64,000 bases of DNA from Pantoea latae (GTDB lineage: Bacteria; Pseudomonadota; Gammaproteobacteria; Enterobacterales; Enterobacteriaceae), in the NCBI RefSeq assembly GCF_002077695.1, contig NZ_MWUE01000033.1:124001-188000 (forward strand), in the 5' to 3' direction. A program made the translations under genes and the position numbers. Shown one piece after another: positions 7,784-15,985 of this stretch. Numbering within the stretch: the stretch's first letter is position 1; each line of letters starts with the position of its first letter. The notes under the pieces were generated by a model. That model searched no databases, was not told where the DNA came from, and saw only the letters and a program-made list of their open reading frames with translations.

Positions 7784-9502
7784 ATGTCCTCATCTTATGA
7801 AACGGCAGAGCCGCGCGGCTCGCTGTTCAACCTGCTACGCCGTCTGCACTTTTACATTGGGCTGTTTATCGCCCCCTTTATTTTTATCGCCGCGCTAACC
7901 GGCACGCTCTATGTGCTGACGCCGCAGATTGAAAATGCGCTCTATGCTTCCTCGCTCACCACCGAGGCGCAGGGCGTTCCACAGCCGCTTTCGGCGCAAA
8001 TCGCCGCGGCGCGCCGCCATATCGGCGAGCAGGCGCGTATCTACGCGGTGCGTCCGGCGCCTGACGCGCAGGCTACCACGCGGGTGCAGTTCAGCCAGCG
8101 CGATCTCGGCCCGTCGGAGTCGCGCTCGGTGTTTATCGATCCCTATAGCCTGCAGGTAAAAGGCGATATGACGGTTTACGGCACCAGCGGCGTGCTGCCG
8201 CTGCGCATGTGGCTGGATCAGCTGCATCGCGGGCTGCTGTTGGGGGATGTCGGCCGTATCTATAGCGAGCTGGCCGCCTCCTGGCTGTGGGTCGCCGCGC
8301 TGGGCGGACTGGTGTTGTGGCTCGGCACGCGCCCGCGCAGAGCGGTGAAGAAGCGCGCCTCTGGCTTCGCTTTCGCCCGCCACTGGCATATTACGCTCGG
8401 TCTGGCGCTGGCGCTGGGTCTGCTGTTCTTCTCGGTGACCGGGCTGACCTGGTCGCAGTGGGCAGGCGGCAATATCGATAAAATGCGCAGCGACTTCGGC
8501 TGGCTGACGCCGCAGGTGCGCACCGCGCTGGATGAAAGCGCGCCTGCTGCCACGGCCGATCCTCATGCCGAGCACCACGCGATGCCGCAGATGGACGGCA
8601 TGGATATGAGCGGCATGGCGATGGCACCGCAGGCCGCCAACGCGCCTGACGCCGACTGGGATCGCGTCCTCGACGCCGCGCGCCACAACGGCATCCAGGC
8701 GGCGAAACTTGAGCTGCGCCAGCCGAAAGCGCACGGCGAGGCCTGGACGGTGAGCGAAATCGATCGCAGCTGGCCGAGCCAGGTTGACGCCGTATCGGTC
8801 GATCCCGCCAGTTTCGCTATCGTCGATCGCGTTGAGTTTGCCCACTTTCCGCTGGTGGCGAAGCTGACGCGCTGGGGCGTCGACGCCCATATGGGCGTGC
8901 TGTTCGGCCTGCCCAATCAGCTGCTGCTGGCCCTGTTTGGCTTTGGGCTCTGCGCCATGATTGCGCTCGGCTACCGCATGTGGTGGATCCGCCGTCCGGC
9001 GCTGCCGACGCGCAATCCGGCGCAAACGCTGCTTACCGCCTGGCTGGCGCTGCCGCGCTACGGTCAGGCCGCCTCGCTGCTGGTGGCGCTGGCGCTGGGC
9101 GCAGCGCTGCCGGTGATGGGCGCTAGCCTGCTGGCGTTCGTCGCGCTCGATCTGCTGCGCTGGCGCCGGGCGCAGCGTGCCGCGTCGCCGCAGCCGGAGA
9201 CGCCGCGCGAGCAGCAATCCCCGCTGGGCATTGTGCGCGGCCGCTTTGCCGAGAAGCAAAAAGAGATGCGCTACTTTCTGCGCGGCGTGGTGATTTTATG
9301 GCTGATCGTCGGCACGGTTATGGGCAACGCCATTATCAGCGGCGTCATCGATCAGTATCACATCGCCTTTAGCGACTGGTCGCTGCTGATGTATGTTACC
9401 CAGGCGCTGATGGTGATCATCTACACCTCGGTGTTTACCGGCCTGATGTCGATTCCGCTGTGGTATTTCTTCCTCGGCGAAAGCGACGAACAGGGCAAAT
9501 AA
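7784..9502 (+). CDS. PepSY-associated transmembrane protein with Met/His loop
   Basis: A 572-aa inner-membrane protein of the PepSY_TM family, some members of which are iron-uptake reductases. Membrane segments appear near 22-46, 165-182, 200-222, 375-398, 425-465, 500-525 and 535-562. The first periplasmic domain holds the PepSY fold (about 60-150). A second periplasmic loop carries a dense Met/His cluster at 261-280: His261, His264, His265, then Met267, 270, 273, 275, 278 and 280. This looks like a copper-binding site of the CopA/CopC kind. The conserved HRGLLLG (148-154) and ARHWHITLG (198-206) histidines could bind heme. It follows a DUF2946 gene. A role in metal reduction or copper handling is inferred. 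Confidence 0.78.
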   Translation: MSSSYETAEPRGSLFNLLRRLHFYIGLFIAPFIFIAALTGTLYVLTPQIENALYASSLTTEAQGVPQPLSAQIAAARRHIGEQARIYAVRPAPDAQATTRVQFSQRDLGPSESRSVFIDPYSLQVKGDMTVYGTSGVLPLRMWLDQLHRGLLLGDVGRIYSELAASWLWVAALGGLVLWLGTRPRRAVKKRASGFAFARHWHITLGLALALGLLFFSVTGLTWSQWAGGNIDKMRSDFGWLTPQVRTALDESAPAATADPHAEHHAMPQMDGMDMSGMAMAPQAANAPDADWDRVLDAARHNGIQAAKLELRQPKAHGEAWTVSEIDRSWPSQVDAVSVDPASFAIVDRVEFAHFPLVAKLTRWGVDAHMGVLFGLPNQLLLALFGFGLCAMIALGYRMWWIRRPALPTRNPAQTLLTAWLALPRYGQAASLLVALALGAALPVMGASLLAFVALDLLRWRRAQRAASPQPETPREQQSPLGIVRGRFAEKQKEMRYFLRGVVILWLIVGTVMGNAIISGVIDQYHIAFSDWSLLMYVTQALMVIIYTSVFTGLMSIPLWYFFLGESDEQGK

Positions 9503-9510
9503 CGCTCTCC

Positions 9511-9540
9511 GCCGCCCGCTCGTCTGAGCGGGCGGCTTAT
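9511..9540 (+). terminator. strong hairpin after the PepSY gene
   Basis: An 11-bp GC-rich stem (9511-9521 with 9526-9536) and a 4-base loop (GTCT) lie 8 bases after the stop codon, followed by TTATT. Rho-independent terminator of the DUF2946-PepSY unit. Confidence 0.75.
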
Positions 9541-9634
9541 TCAAAAAAGTTGAATCCTCTCAGCAAATCCCTCTCCTTCTCATCTTGTTTAATCGGTTTA
9601 TCCTGCTGTTAACGCCGAATAACAGGAGAAGAAG

Positions 9635-10339
9635 ATGAACGTTGTGCGAGCCCATCGCGGCCAGCTGTTTGAATATGGCCCTTTTACCATTCGCCGCCTG
9701 CGTCCGGGTGAACGCTTCGGGCCGCTGGCGATTGTCGATATGACCACGCTGAAGCTCGGCGCGCGCATTCCGATGCATGAGCATGTGAACGACGACATCC
9801 TTAGCTACGTCTGGCGCGGCTCGGTGCAGCACACCGACGTCAACGGTGAGCGCACGCCGCTTTCGGCCAAACGTGTGATGGTGGTCAATGCGGGCGAGGG
9901 TTTGCGCCACGAAGAGTCGGCGCCGCTGATTGAAGCCGAGGTCTTGCAGGCGTTTATTCGTCCGGCACACGCCGGTGGTGAAGCGAAAACCCAGCTGCTG
10001 GAGCGCGCTGACGGCATCGCTCACAACGCCTGGAGCTGGCTGGCAGGACCGGAAGGCAGCGGCGCGCCGCTGACGCTGCGCCAGGCGGTGCATATCTACG
10101 ATATTCGTCTGGAGCGCGGCAGCACCCTAGAGGTGCCGACGCTGCCTGGCTTTGCGCCCTGGCTGGCGGTGCTGGACGGCGTGGTCAATCTGGTGGGACA
10201 GCGCCTGCATAAAGGCGACGTGGCGGGCGATACCGACGCGCTGCCCGCCGTGACCGCCGAGCGCGACGCCACGCTGATCTGTTTTCTGGTGGATGCCGAG
10301 GCCAGCGGCGTGATGAGCGGCACCGTTAGCGGAAGTTAA
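9635..10339 (+). CDS. pirin-family protein
   Basis: A 234-aa bicupin of the pirin family. The N-terminal domain has the pirin pattern GERFGPLAIVDMTTLKLGARIPMHEHVNDDILSYVWRG, of which HEHxND (48-53) gives metal ligands. HEES (about 93-96) follows in the second half of the same barrel. The C-terminal cupin starts near 125. Some bacterial pirins (YhaK, YhhW) act as redox sensors or quercetinases; the substrate here is unknown. The first ATG is preceded by AGGAGAAG. The gene is monocistronic, closed by a clear terminator at 10344. Confidence 0.82.
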   Translation: MNVVRAHRGQLFEYGPFTIRRLRPGERFGPLAIVDMTTLKLGARIPMHEHVNDDILSYVWRGSVQHTDVNGERTPLSAKRVMVVNAGEGLRHEESAPLIEAEVLQAFIRPAHAGGEAKTQLLERADGIAHNAWSWLAGPEGSGAPLTLRQAVHIYDIRLERGSTLEVPTLPGFAPWLAVLDGVVNLVGQRLHKGDVAGDTDALPAVTAERDATLICFLVDAEASGVMSGTVSGS

Positions 10340-10343
10340 GCAG

Positions 10344-10369
10344 AGGGAAGGTGAAAACCTTCCCTTTTT
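10344..10369 (+). terminator. terminator after pirin gene
   Basis: AGGGAAGG and CCTTCCCT pair around a TGAAAA loop and are followed by TTTT. It lies 5 bases past the pirin stop and next to the stop of the leftward HTH gene. Confidence 0.85.
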
Positions 10370-10370
10370 G

Positions 10371-10583
10371 CTATGCGTGCTGGCGGGCGCGCTGCAGCGT
10401 ATGGCGGAACTGACGCACCTCTTCTCGCGACCAGTAGCGCCGGCTAAATGAGACGTGATTCAGCGGCTCGGGCAGCGGTACGCCATCCAGCGTGCCCCGG
10501 TTACAGTAGGCGCGCACCAGCCGGGAGGGCGACACGCCCAGATAGCGGGCGATTTCAGGCAGCGTCATTAACTCATATTTCAT
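10371..10583 (-). CDS. small MerR/excisionase-type HTH protein
   Basis: A 70-aa basic DNA-binding protein. The N-terminal half reads TLPEIARYLGVSPSRLVRAYCN (7-28), a helix-turn-helix of the MerR/excisionase (HTH_17) type, and the rest contains a probable winged segment, WSREEVRQFRH (about 50-60). The start at 10583 was chosen because AAGGAG is 6 bases upstream; a second ATG at 10589 is too close to that site. The frame runs further upstream, but those extra residues have no family features and overlap ytfJ. Its target is unknown. No integrase or phage gene is nearby, so it is more likely a small regulator than an excisionase. Confidence 0.65.
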   Translation of the reverse strand: MKYELMTLPEIARYLGVSPSRLVRAYCNRGTLDGVPLPEPLNHVSFSRRYWSREEVRQFRHTLQRARQHA

Positions 10584-10767
10584 ATCCATCTCCTTTTGCG
10601 AATGAATCCCTGCATCTTTAAACCATTTGACACCACGTTTTTTGATCTGGCTCATTGAGCGAGTGATTACTTTATGAGCTAAGCGTAAAAATTCCCTTTT
10701 CCTGAACTGGCGAAGCGGCGCTTTTTCACCCAGGCTTGAAGCTCTTTTCTTGTGAGCGCGAGGATGC

Positions 10768-11355
10768 GTGAAAGGATATCTACTGCTGCTTGCCAGCTTA
10801 CTGCTCCCCAGCGTCGCCGACGCGCATCGCGTTGAAACAGGCAAACCGCTGCCGCCGGTGTTTATCGCCAACGAAGGCGAACTGGTGATGCAGCAGCAGA
10901 CGCTGGGCTATCAGCGCTGGAGCAGCGAGTCGCTTACCGGCAAAGTCCGTATGCTGATCCACGTTGCCGGACGCCTCTCGGCCAAAGAGCAAAACGCCCC
11001 GCTGATTGCCGCCATTCAGCAGGCGCATTTTCCACGCAGCCGCTTTCAGACCACCACCATCGTGAACACCGACGACGCCATTCCCGGCAGCGCTATCTTT
11101 GTCGAGCGCAGCATCAAAGCAAGCAAGCGCGACGCGCCCTGGCAGCACTTCGTGATCGACAGCAGCGGCGTGGCGCGCCACAGCTGGCAGCTTATTCCCC
11201 ACGGCTCCACCGTGGTGATCCTTGATGCGCAGGGCATCGTGCGCTTCGCCAAAGATGGCGCGCTGACGCCGCAGGAAGTGAGCAGCACAATCGCATTGCT
11301 AAACCAGCTGCTTACCACCGCGCCAGCGCCCGCCGGCGGCGCACTTAGTTCGTGA
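10768..11355 (+). CDS. ytfJ: YtfJ-family periplasmic protein
   Basis: A 195-aa secreted protein with a cleavable signal peptide (MKGYLLLLASLLLPSVADA, cut before His20). It aligns with E. coli YtfJ through ETGKPLPPV, LTGKVRMLIHVAGRLSAKEQNAPLI (about 57-81), the near-identical QTTTIVNTDDAIPGSA, and FAKDGALTPQEV at the C-terminus. The fold is thioredoxin-like, but the usual redox cysteine pair is absent. The function is unknown. It starts with GTG after AGGA. A tiny membrane-type reading frame overlaps its stop codon. The C-terminal tail (TAPAPAGG) is longer than in E. coli. Confidence 0.85.
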   Translation: MKGYLLLLASLLLPSVADAHRVETGKPLPPVFIANEGELVMQQQTLGYQRWSSESLTGKVRMLIHVAGRLSAKEQNAPLIAAIQQAHFPRSRFQTTTIVNTDDAIPGSAIFVERSIKASKRDAPWQHFVIDSSGVARHSWQLIPHGSTVVILDAQGIVRFAKDGALTPQEVSSTIALLNQLLTTAPAPAGGALSS

Positions 11356-11477
11356 TCAAAATTATTGTTTTATTGTTACTTATTTCCCTTTTACCTCTCA
11401 GTCGGCGAATTCTCGACTACGCTTTATTTCACCGTCGCGTCAAAAAAAAGAGAACGCTGAGCGCAGGGCGGCAATAA
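11352..11477 (+). CDS. possible 41-aa membrane peptide
   Basis: A GTG at 11352 overlaps the ytfJ stop in the pattern GTGA and opens a 41-codon frame. The translation starts with about 16 very hydrophobic residues (IIVLLLLISLLPL) and ends with a strongly basic tail (HRRVKKKRT). That is the usual plan of a small single-span membrane protein. Translational coupling to ytfJ would explain the lack of its own ribosome binding site. The family is not recognised, and a chance frame is possible because the region is AT-rich. Confidence 0.35.
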   Translation: MIKIIVLLLLISLLPLSRRILDYALFHRRVKKKRTLSAGRQ

Positions 11478-11580
11478 CAATAACCAGCTCTATTTATTAA
11501 ATGATGGCTCCATTTGCGCCACTTCGTTCATTGCAATTACGACAGGCCGACGCGCTCACCTGCAAGTAAGGACTGCCATC

Positions 11581-12489
11581 ATGACCATTTTTGCTGAAAG
11601 AGATCCCACTCTTATCCCCAGCGACCCCCTGATGCTACTGGCTGATATCGAGCGGCGTCTCGACCGCCTGTTGCCGGCTGAAAACGAACGCGACTGCGTC
11701 GGTCTCGCCATGCGCGAAGGCGCGCTGGCGCCGGGTAAACGCATCCGCCCCGTGCTGCTGATTATGGCGGCGCAGGATCTCGGCTACCGCGACGACGCGG
11801 GCGGCCTGCTCGATTTCGCCTGCGCCATCGAGATGGTGCACGCCGCCTCGCTGATCCTCGACGATATTCCCTGTATGGACGATGCCGAACTGCGGCGCGG
11901 CCGCCCCACCATTCATCGCCAGTTCGGCGAGCCGGTGGCGATCCTCGCGGCGGTCGCCCTGCTGAGCCGCGCCTTTGGCGTGATTGCCCAGGCGGACGGC
12001 ATCAGCAGCCAGGCGAAGACCCAGGCGGTGGCGGAGCTTTCCCACGCCGTCGGCATTCAGGGGCTGGTGCAGGGACAGTTTCGCGATTTGACCGAAGGTG
12101 GCCAGCCGCGCAGCGCCGACGCCATTCAGCTTACTAACCATTACAAAACCAGCGCGCTGTTTAGCGCGGCGATGCAGATGGCCGCGGTAGTAGCGGGCGC
12201 GCCGCTGGAGTCGCGCGAAAAACTGCACCGCTTCGCGCTGGATCTCGGTCAGGCGTTTCAGCTGCTGGACGACCTGTGCGACGGCTTAAACGATACCGGC
12301 AAAGACGCGCATCAGGATGCGGGCAAATCGACCCTGGTTAATATGCTGGGCAGCAAGGTAGTGGAGAAGCGCCTGCGCGACCATTTGCAGCGCGCCGACC
12401 GGCAGCTGGCGTCCGCCTGCGACAGCGGCTACGCCACCCGGCATTTCGTGCAGGCCTGGTTCGACAAAAAACTCGCTACGGTCAGCTGA
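11581..12489 (+). CDS. crtE: geranylgeranyl diphosphate synthase CrtE
   Basis: A 302-aa prenyltransferase that makes C20 geranylgeranyl diphosphate from farnesyl diphosphate and isopentenyl diphosphate, the first committed step to carotenoids. The first Asp-rich motif is DDIPCMDD (94-101), followed by RRGRPT; the second is QLLDDLCD (about 226-233). The C-terminal KSTLVNMLG and QAWFDKKLA match Pantoea CrtE. A good ribosome binding site (TAAGGA) precedes the ATG. It is the first gene of a six-gene rightward operon (crtE-idi-crtX-crtY-crtI-crtB), so its promoter should lie in the 100 bases before it. No clear regulator binding site was recognised there. Confidence 0.96.
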   Translation: MTIFAERDPTLIPSDPLMLLADIERRLDRLLPAENERDCVGLAMREGALAPGKRIRPVLLIMAAQDLGYRDDAGGLLDFACAIEMVHAASLILDDIPCMDDAELRRGRPTIHRQFGEPVAILAAVALLSRAFGVIAQADGISSQAKTQAVAELSHAVGIQGLVQGQFRDLTEGGQPRSADAIQLTNHYKTSALFSAAMQMAAVVAGAPLESREKLHRFALDLGQAFQLLDDLCDGLNDTGKDAHQDAGKSTLVNMLGSKVVEKRLRDHLQRADRQLASACDSGYATRHFVQAWFDKKLATVS

Positions 12490-12523
12490 CCGCGCGTTTC
12501 CCGTCTGAGTATATGGAGCAGCA

Positions 12524-13558
12524 ATGAAGGACACGGACCTGACGAAACGCAAAAACGATCACCTCGATATTGTCTTGCGTAACACTACGCCCGCGCGGGG
12601 CAGCTTTACGGACTGGCATTTTACCCACTGCGCGCTGCCTGAACTGCATCTGGATCAGATCGATCTGCGCACCCGGCTGTTCAACCGCCCGATGCAGGCG
12701 CCCTTTCTTATTAGCTCAATGACCGGCGGCGCAGCGCGCGCCCTCTCTATCAATCATCATCTCGCCGAAGCGGCGCAGGCGCTGGGCCTGGCGTTGGGTG
12801 TCGGCTCGCAGCGCGTGGCGCTGGAAAGCGATAACAACCTCGGTCTGACGCGCGATCTGCGCCGTATCGCCCCGGATATTCCGCTGCTGGCCAACCTTGG
12901 CGCGGCGCAGATCCTTGGCGAGCAGGGCCGCAAACGCGCGCTGGGCGCGGTCAGCATGATTGAAGCGGATGCGCTGATCGTCCATCTTAATCCGCTGCAG
13001 GAGGCGCTGCAGCGCGGCGGCGATCGCGACTGGCGCGGCGTATTACAGGCGATTTCTCAGCTGGTCGCGGCGCTGGATGTACCCGTCATCGTCAAAGAGG
13101 TCGGCGCTGGCATCTCGCCACAGGTGGCGCAGCGGCTGGCCGAGGCGGGTGTCAGCATGATCGATATCGCCGGCGCTGGCGGCACCAGCTGGGCGGCGGT
13201 AGAAGGCGAACGCGCCAGCGATGCGCAGCAGCGCGCGGTGGCGATGGCGTTCGCTGACTGGGGTATTCCCACCGATCATGCGCTGCGCGCGGTGCGCAAC
13301 GCGCTTCCCGCCATGCCGCTTATCGCCTCTGGCGGCATTCGCGACGGCATCGACGCGGCGAAAGCGCTGCGCCTTGGCGCGGATATCGTCGGCCAGGCAG
13401 CGGCGGTGCTGAACAGCGCCCTGCACTCCGCCGACGCGGTGATCGCCCATTTCCAGACGCTGATCGAGCAGCTGCGCGTCGCCTGTTTCTGTACCGGCAG
13501 CGCCAATCTGCGCCAGCTGCGCCTTGCGCCGCTGCTGCGCGCCGGAGAGCTGCCATGA
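12524..13558 (+). CDS. idi: type 2 isopentenyl-diphosphate isomerase
   Basis: A 344-aa FMN- and NADPH-dependent isomerase (type 2, Fni) that interconverts isopentenyl and dimethylallyl diphosphate and so feeds CrtE. Typical blocks are RKNDHLDIVL (9-18), SSMTGGA (64-70), GVGSQR (about 91-96), HLNPLQE, VKEVGAGIS, the DIAGAGGTSWAAVE stretch and IASGGIRDG. Type 2 idi between crtE and crtX is the arrangement found in Pantoea agglomerans-type clusters and is absent from the P. ananatis type. Its stop codon overlaps the crtX start in ATGA, which suggests coupled translation. Confidence 0.95.
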   Translation: MKDTDLTKRKNDHLDIVLRNTTPARGSFTDWHFTHCALPELHLDQIDLRTRLFNRPMQAPFLISSMTGGAARALSINHHLAEAAQALGLALGVGSQRVALESDNNLGLTRDLRRIAPDIPLLANLGAAQILGEQGRKRALGAVSMIEADALIVHLNPLQEALQRGGDRDWRGVLQAISQLVAALDVPVIVKEVGAGISPQVAQRLAEAGVSMIDIAGAGGTSWAAVEGERASDAQQRAVAMAFADWGIPTDHALRAVRNALPAMPLIASGGIRDGIDAAKALRLGADIVGQAAAVLNSALHSADAVIAHFQTLIEQLRVACFCTGSANLRQLRLAPLLRAGELP

Positions 13559-14844
13559 GCCATTTTGCCGTCGTCGCGCCACCTTTCTACAGCCATGTGC
13601 GCGCGCTGCAGGCGCTTTCTCAGGCGCTGATGGCGCGCGGCCATCACATTACCTTTATTCAACAACAGGATGTCGCCGCGCTGCTTAGCGATGCGGCCAT
13701 CGGTTTTCACCCTGTTGGCCTGCTCTCCCATCCGGCGGGCAGCCTCGACCATACGCTGCAGCTGGCGGCGCATCCCGGCGGGCCGGGCATCCTGCGTCTG
13801 ATTCGCGATATGGCCAGCAGCAGCGATATGCTCTGTCGCGAGCTGCCTGAGGCGCTACGCTCGCTGGCGGTGGACGGGCTGATCGTCGATCAGATGGCGC
13901 CGGCTGCCGGACTGGTGGCGGAGGCGCTGCAGCTGCCTTTTGTCTCTGTCGCCTGCGCCCTGCCGGTCAATCGCGAAGCGCATTTCCCGCTGCCGGTAAT
14001 GCCTTTCGCATGGGGAACCGGCAGCGCCGCGCGCGAGCGTTACGTCTCCAGCGAAAAAATCTACGACTGGCTGATGCGCAGCCACGATCGCGTGCTGGCG
14101 CGCCATGCCGAGGCGTTCGGCCTCTCTGGCAGCCGTCTGCCCCATGAGTGTCTGTCGCCGCTGGCGCAGATTAGCCAGCTGCCGCACGCGCTCGACTTTC
14201 CGCGCCGGGCGCTGCCCGCGCACTTTCACGCCACCGGCCCGCTGCGCGAAGCCGCTCTGCCCTGCGCTGCGCCGCTGTTCGGCGACGGCGCGCAGCCGCG
14301 CGTCTTTGCGTCGCTTGGCACGCTGCAGGGTGGACGCTATGGCCTGTTTAAAACCCTGGCGAAGGCGTGTCGCGAACTCGACGCCGAACTGCTGATCGCC
14401 CACTGCGGCGGGTTGAGCGATTTCCAGACGCGCAAGCTGATGCGCGCCGGCGCGACGCGGGTCGCCGCCTTTGTCGATCAGCGCGCCGCGCTGGCGCAGG
14501 CTGACGTGGCGATCACCCACGGCGGACTGAATACGGTGCTCGACGCGGTGGCGCACGCCACGCCGCTGCTGGCGATCCCGCTGGCATTCGATCAGCCCGG
14601 CATTGCGGCGCGCCTGGCGCATCACGGCCTTGGCATTCGCGCCTCGCGCTTCGCCACCAGCCATCAAATTGCACGCCATCTGCGCCATCTGCTGGATGAA
14701 AAAGCGATCAAACAGCGCATGACGGCGCTGCAGCCGCGGCTGGACGCCTGCGGCGGCGTCGAGCGCGCCGCCGACATCGCTGAACGCGCGCTATTGACGC
14801 GTCAGCCGGTACGCGCGGAGAAGCTCTATGACCTCGCAGTATGA
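13555..14844 (+). CDS. crtX: zeaxanthin glucosyltransferase CrtX
   Basis: A 429-aa family 1 glycosyltransferase that adds glucose from UDP-glucose to both hydroxyl ends of zeaxanthin, giving the diglucoside found in Pantoea membranes. The N-terminal acceptor domain starts SHFAVVAPPFYSHVRALQAL with the usual hydroxyl-side His. The C-terminal UDP-sugar motif is THGGLNTVLDAVAHATPLLAIPLAFDQP (about 322-349), which has the HGGxxTxxDA(V/L) and DQ features of the UGT signature. Its 3' end overlaps crtY by 17 bases and its start overlaps idi by 4. It acts after CrtZ, which is encoded on the other strand at the end of the cluster. Confidence 0.95.
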   Translation: MSHFAVVAPPFYSHVRALQALSQALMARGHHITFIQQQDVAALLSDAAIGFHPVGLLSHPAGSLDHTLQLAAHPGGPGILRLIRDMASSSDMLCRELPEALRSLAVDGLIVDQMAPAAGLVAEALQLPFVSVACALPVNREAHFPLPVMPFAWGTGSAARERYVSSEKIYDWLMRSHDRVLARHAEAFGLSGSRLPHECLSPLAQISQLPHALDFPRRALPAHFHATGPLREAALPCAAPLFGDGAQPRVFASLGTLQGGRYGLFKTLAKACRELDAELLIAHCGGLSDFQTRKLMRAGATRVAAFVDQRAALAQADVAITHGGLNTVLDAVAHATPLLAIPLAFDQPGIAARLAHHGLGIRASRFATSHQIARHLRHLLDEKAIKQRMTALQPRLDACGGVERAADIAERALLTRQPVRAEKLYDLAV

Positions 14845-15985
14845 TCTGCTGTTGATCGGCGCGGGCCTGGCAAACGGCCTGCTGGCGCTGCGGCTTAAAG
14901 CCTGCCGGCCGGATCTGCGCGTGCTGCTGCTGGAGGGTGACGCTCAGGCGGGCGGCAATCACACCTGGTGTTTCCATGAGGAGGATCTCAGCGCCGAACA
15001 GCAGCGCTGGATCGTGCCGCTGGTGGCACACCGCTGGTCCCATTACGAGGTGCGTTTTCCTCAGCTTAATCGCCAGCTCGACAGCGGCTACTGCTGCATT
15101 ACTTCCGCGCGCTTCCACGACGTGCTGCGCGAGGCGCTCGGCGACGCGCTGCGGCTCAACCAGACCGTCGCCAGCTGCGGGTCCGATCATGTTCAGCTTG
15201 CCAGCGGCGAGGTGCTGCGCGCGCGCGCGGTTATCGACGGCCGCGGCTATCAACCCGACGCCGCGCTGCAAATCGGCTTTCAGGCTTTCGTCGGTCAGGA
15301 GTGGACGCTCAGCCAGCCGCATCAGCTTACCGGACCGATTTTAATGGACGCTACCGTCGACCAGCAGGACGGCTACCGTTTTGTCTATACGCTGCCGCTT
15401 TCGCCGACGCGCCTGCTGATTGAAGATACCCACTACATTGACGACGCCTCGCTGGCGGCGGCGCAGGCGCGGCAAAATATTAGCGACTACGCCGCCCGTC
15501 AGGGCTGGCAGCTGGAGAGGCTGGAACGCGAAGAGCGCGGCGCGTTGCCGATTACCCTGGCGGGCGATTTCGATCGCTTCTGGCAGCATCGTCAGGCCTG
15601 CGTCGGCCTGCGCGCCGGGCTTTTTCATCCCACTACCGGTTATTCCCTGCCGCTGGCGGCGGCGCTGGCGGACGCACTGGCGGCTGATTTCTCTGCGGAA
15701 AGCGTCGCGCCGCGCATTCACCGCTTTGCGCAGGCGGCATGGCGGCGTCAGGGCTTCTTCCGCATGCTGAACCGCATGCTGTTTCTGGCAGGCGACGCGG
15801 ATCGGCGCTGGCGCGTGATGCAGCGTTTTTATGGCCTGCCGGAGGGCCTGATCGCCCGGTTTTACGCCGGTCGGCTGACGCTGGCCGATCGCGCGCGCAT
15901 TCTTAGCGGCAAGCCGCCGGTCCCGGTGCTGGCGGCGTTACAGGCTATTCTCACTCACCCTTCTGGACGAAGAGCATCACGATGA
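14828..15985 (+). CDS. crtY: lycopene beta-cyclase CrtY
   Basis: A 385-aa membrane-associated flavoprotein that closes both ends of lycopene to make beta-carotene. The N-terminal dinucleotide-binding motif LLIGAGLANGLLALRL (6-21) is followed by GGNHTWCFHEEDL, typical of bacterial CrtY. Further blocks are VIDGRGY, MDATVDQQDGYRFVYTLPLSPTRLLIEDTHYID (the long family core, about 172-204) and FFRMLNRMLFLAG near the C-terminus. The ATG at 14828 lies inside the end of crtX, with GGAGAAG upstream. Its stop overlaps the crtI start (ATGA). Confidence 0.95.
   Translation: MTSQYDLLLIGAGLANGLLALRLKACRPDLRVLLLEGDAQAGGNHTWCFHEEDLSAEQQRWIVPLVAHRWSHYEVRFPQLNRQLDSGYCCITSARFHDVLREALGDALRLNQTVASCGSDHVQLASGEVLRARAVIDGRGYQPDAALQIGFQAFVGQEWTLSQPHQLTGPILMDATVDQQDGYRFVYTLPLSPTRLLIEDTHYIDDASLAAAQARQNISDYAARQGWQLERLEREERGALPITLAGDFDRFWQHRQACVGLRAGLFHPTTGYSLPLAAALADALAADFSAESVAPRIHRFAQAAWRRQGFFRMLNRMLFLAGDADRRWRVMQRFYGLPEGLIARFYAGRLTLADRARILSGKPPVPVLAALQAILTHPSGRRASR

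Noticed and set aside
7895..9259. A 454-codon frame opposite the PepSY gene
   Set aside because: It is rich in Arg, Gln and His, as expected from reading a GC-rich gene backwards; the PepSY protein on the other strand has clear domains.
10548..10560. GGCGATTTCAGGC, half of the parS-like core
   Set aside because: It is only a half site of 12 matching bases and lies in the coding sequence for the HTH protein (LPEIA), so chance is likely.
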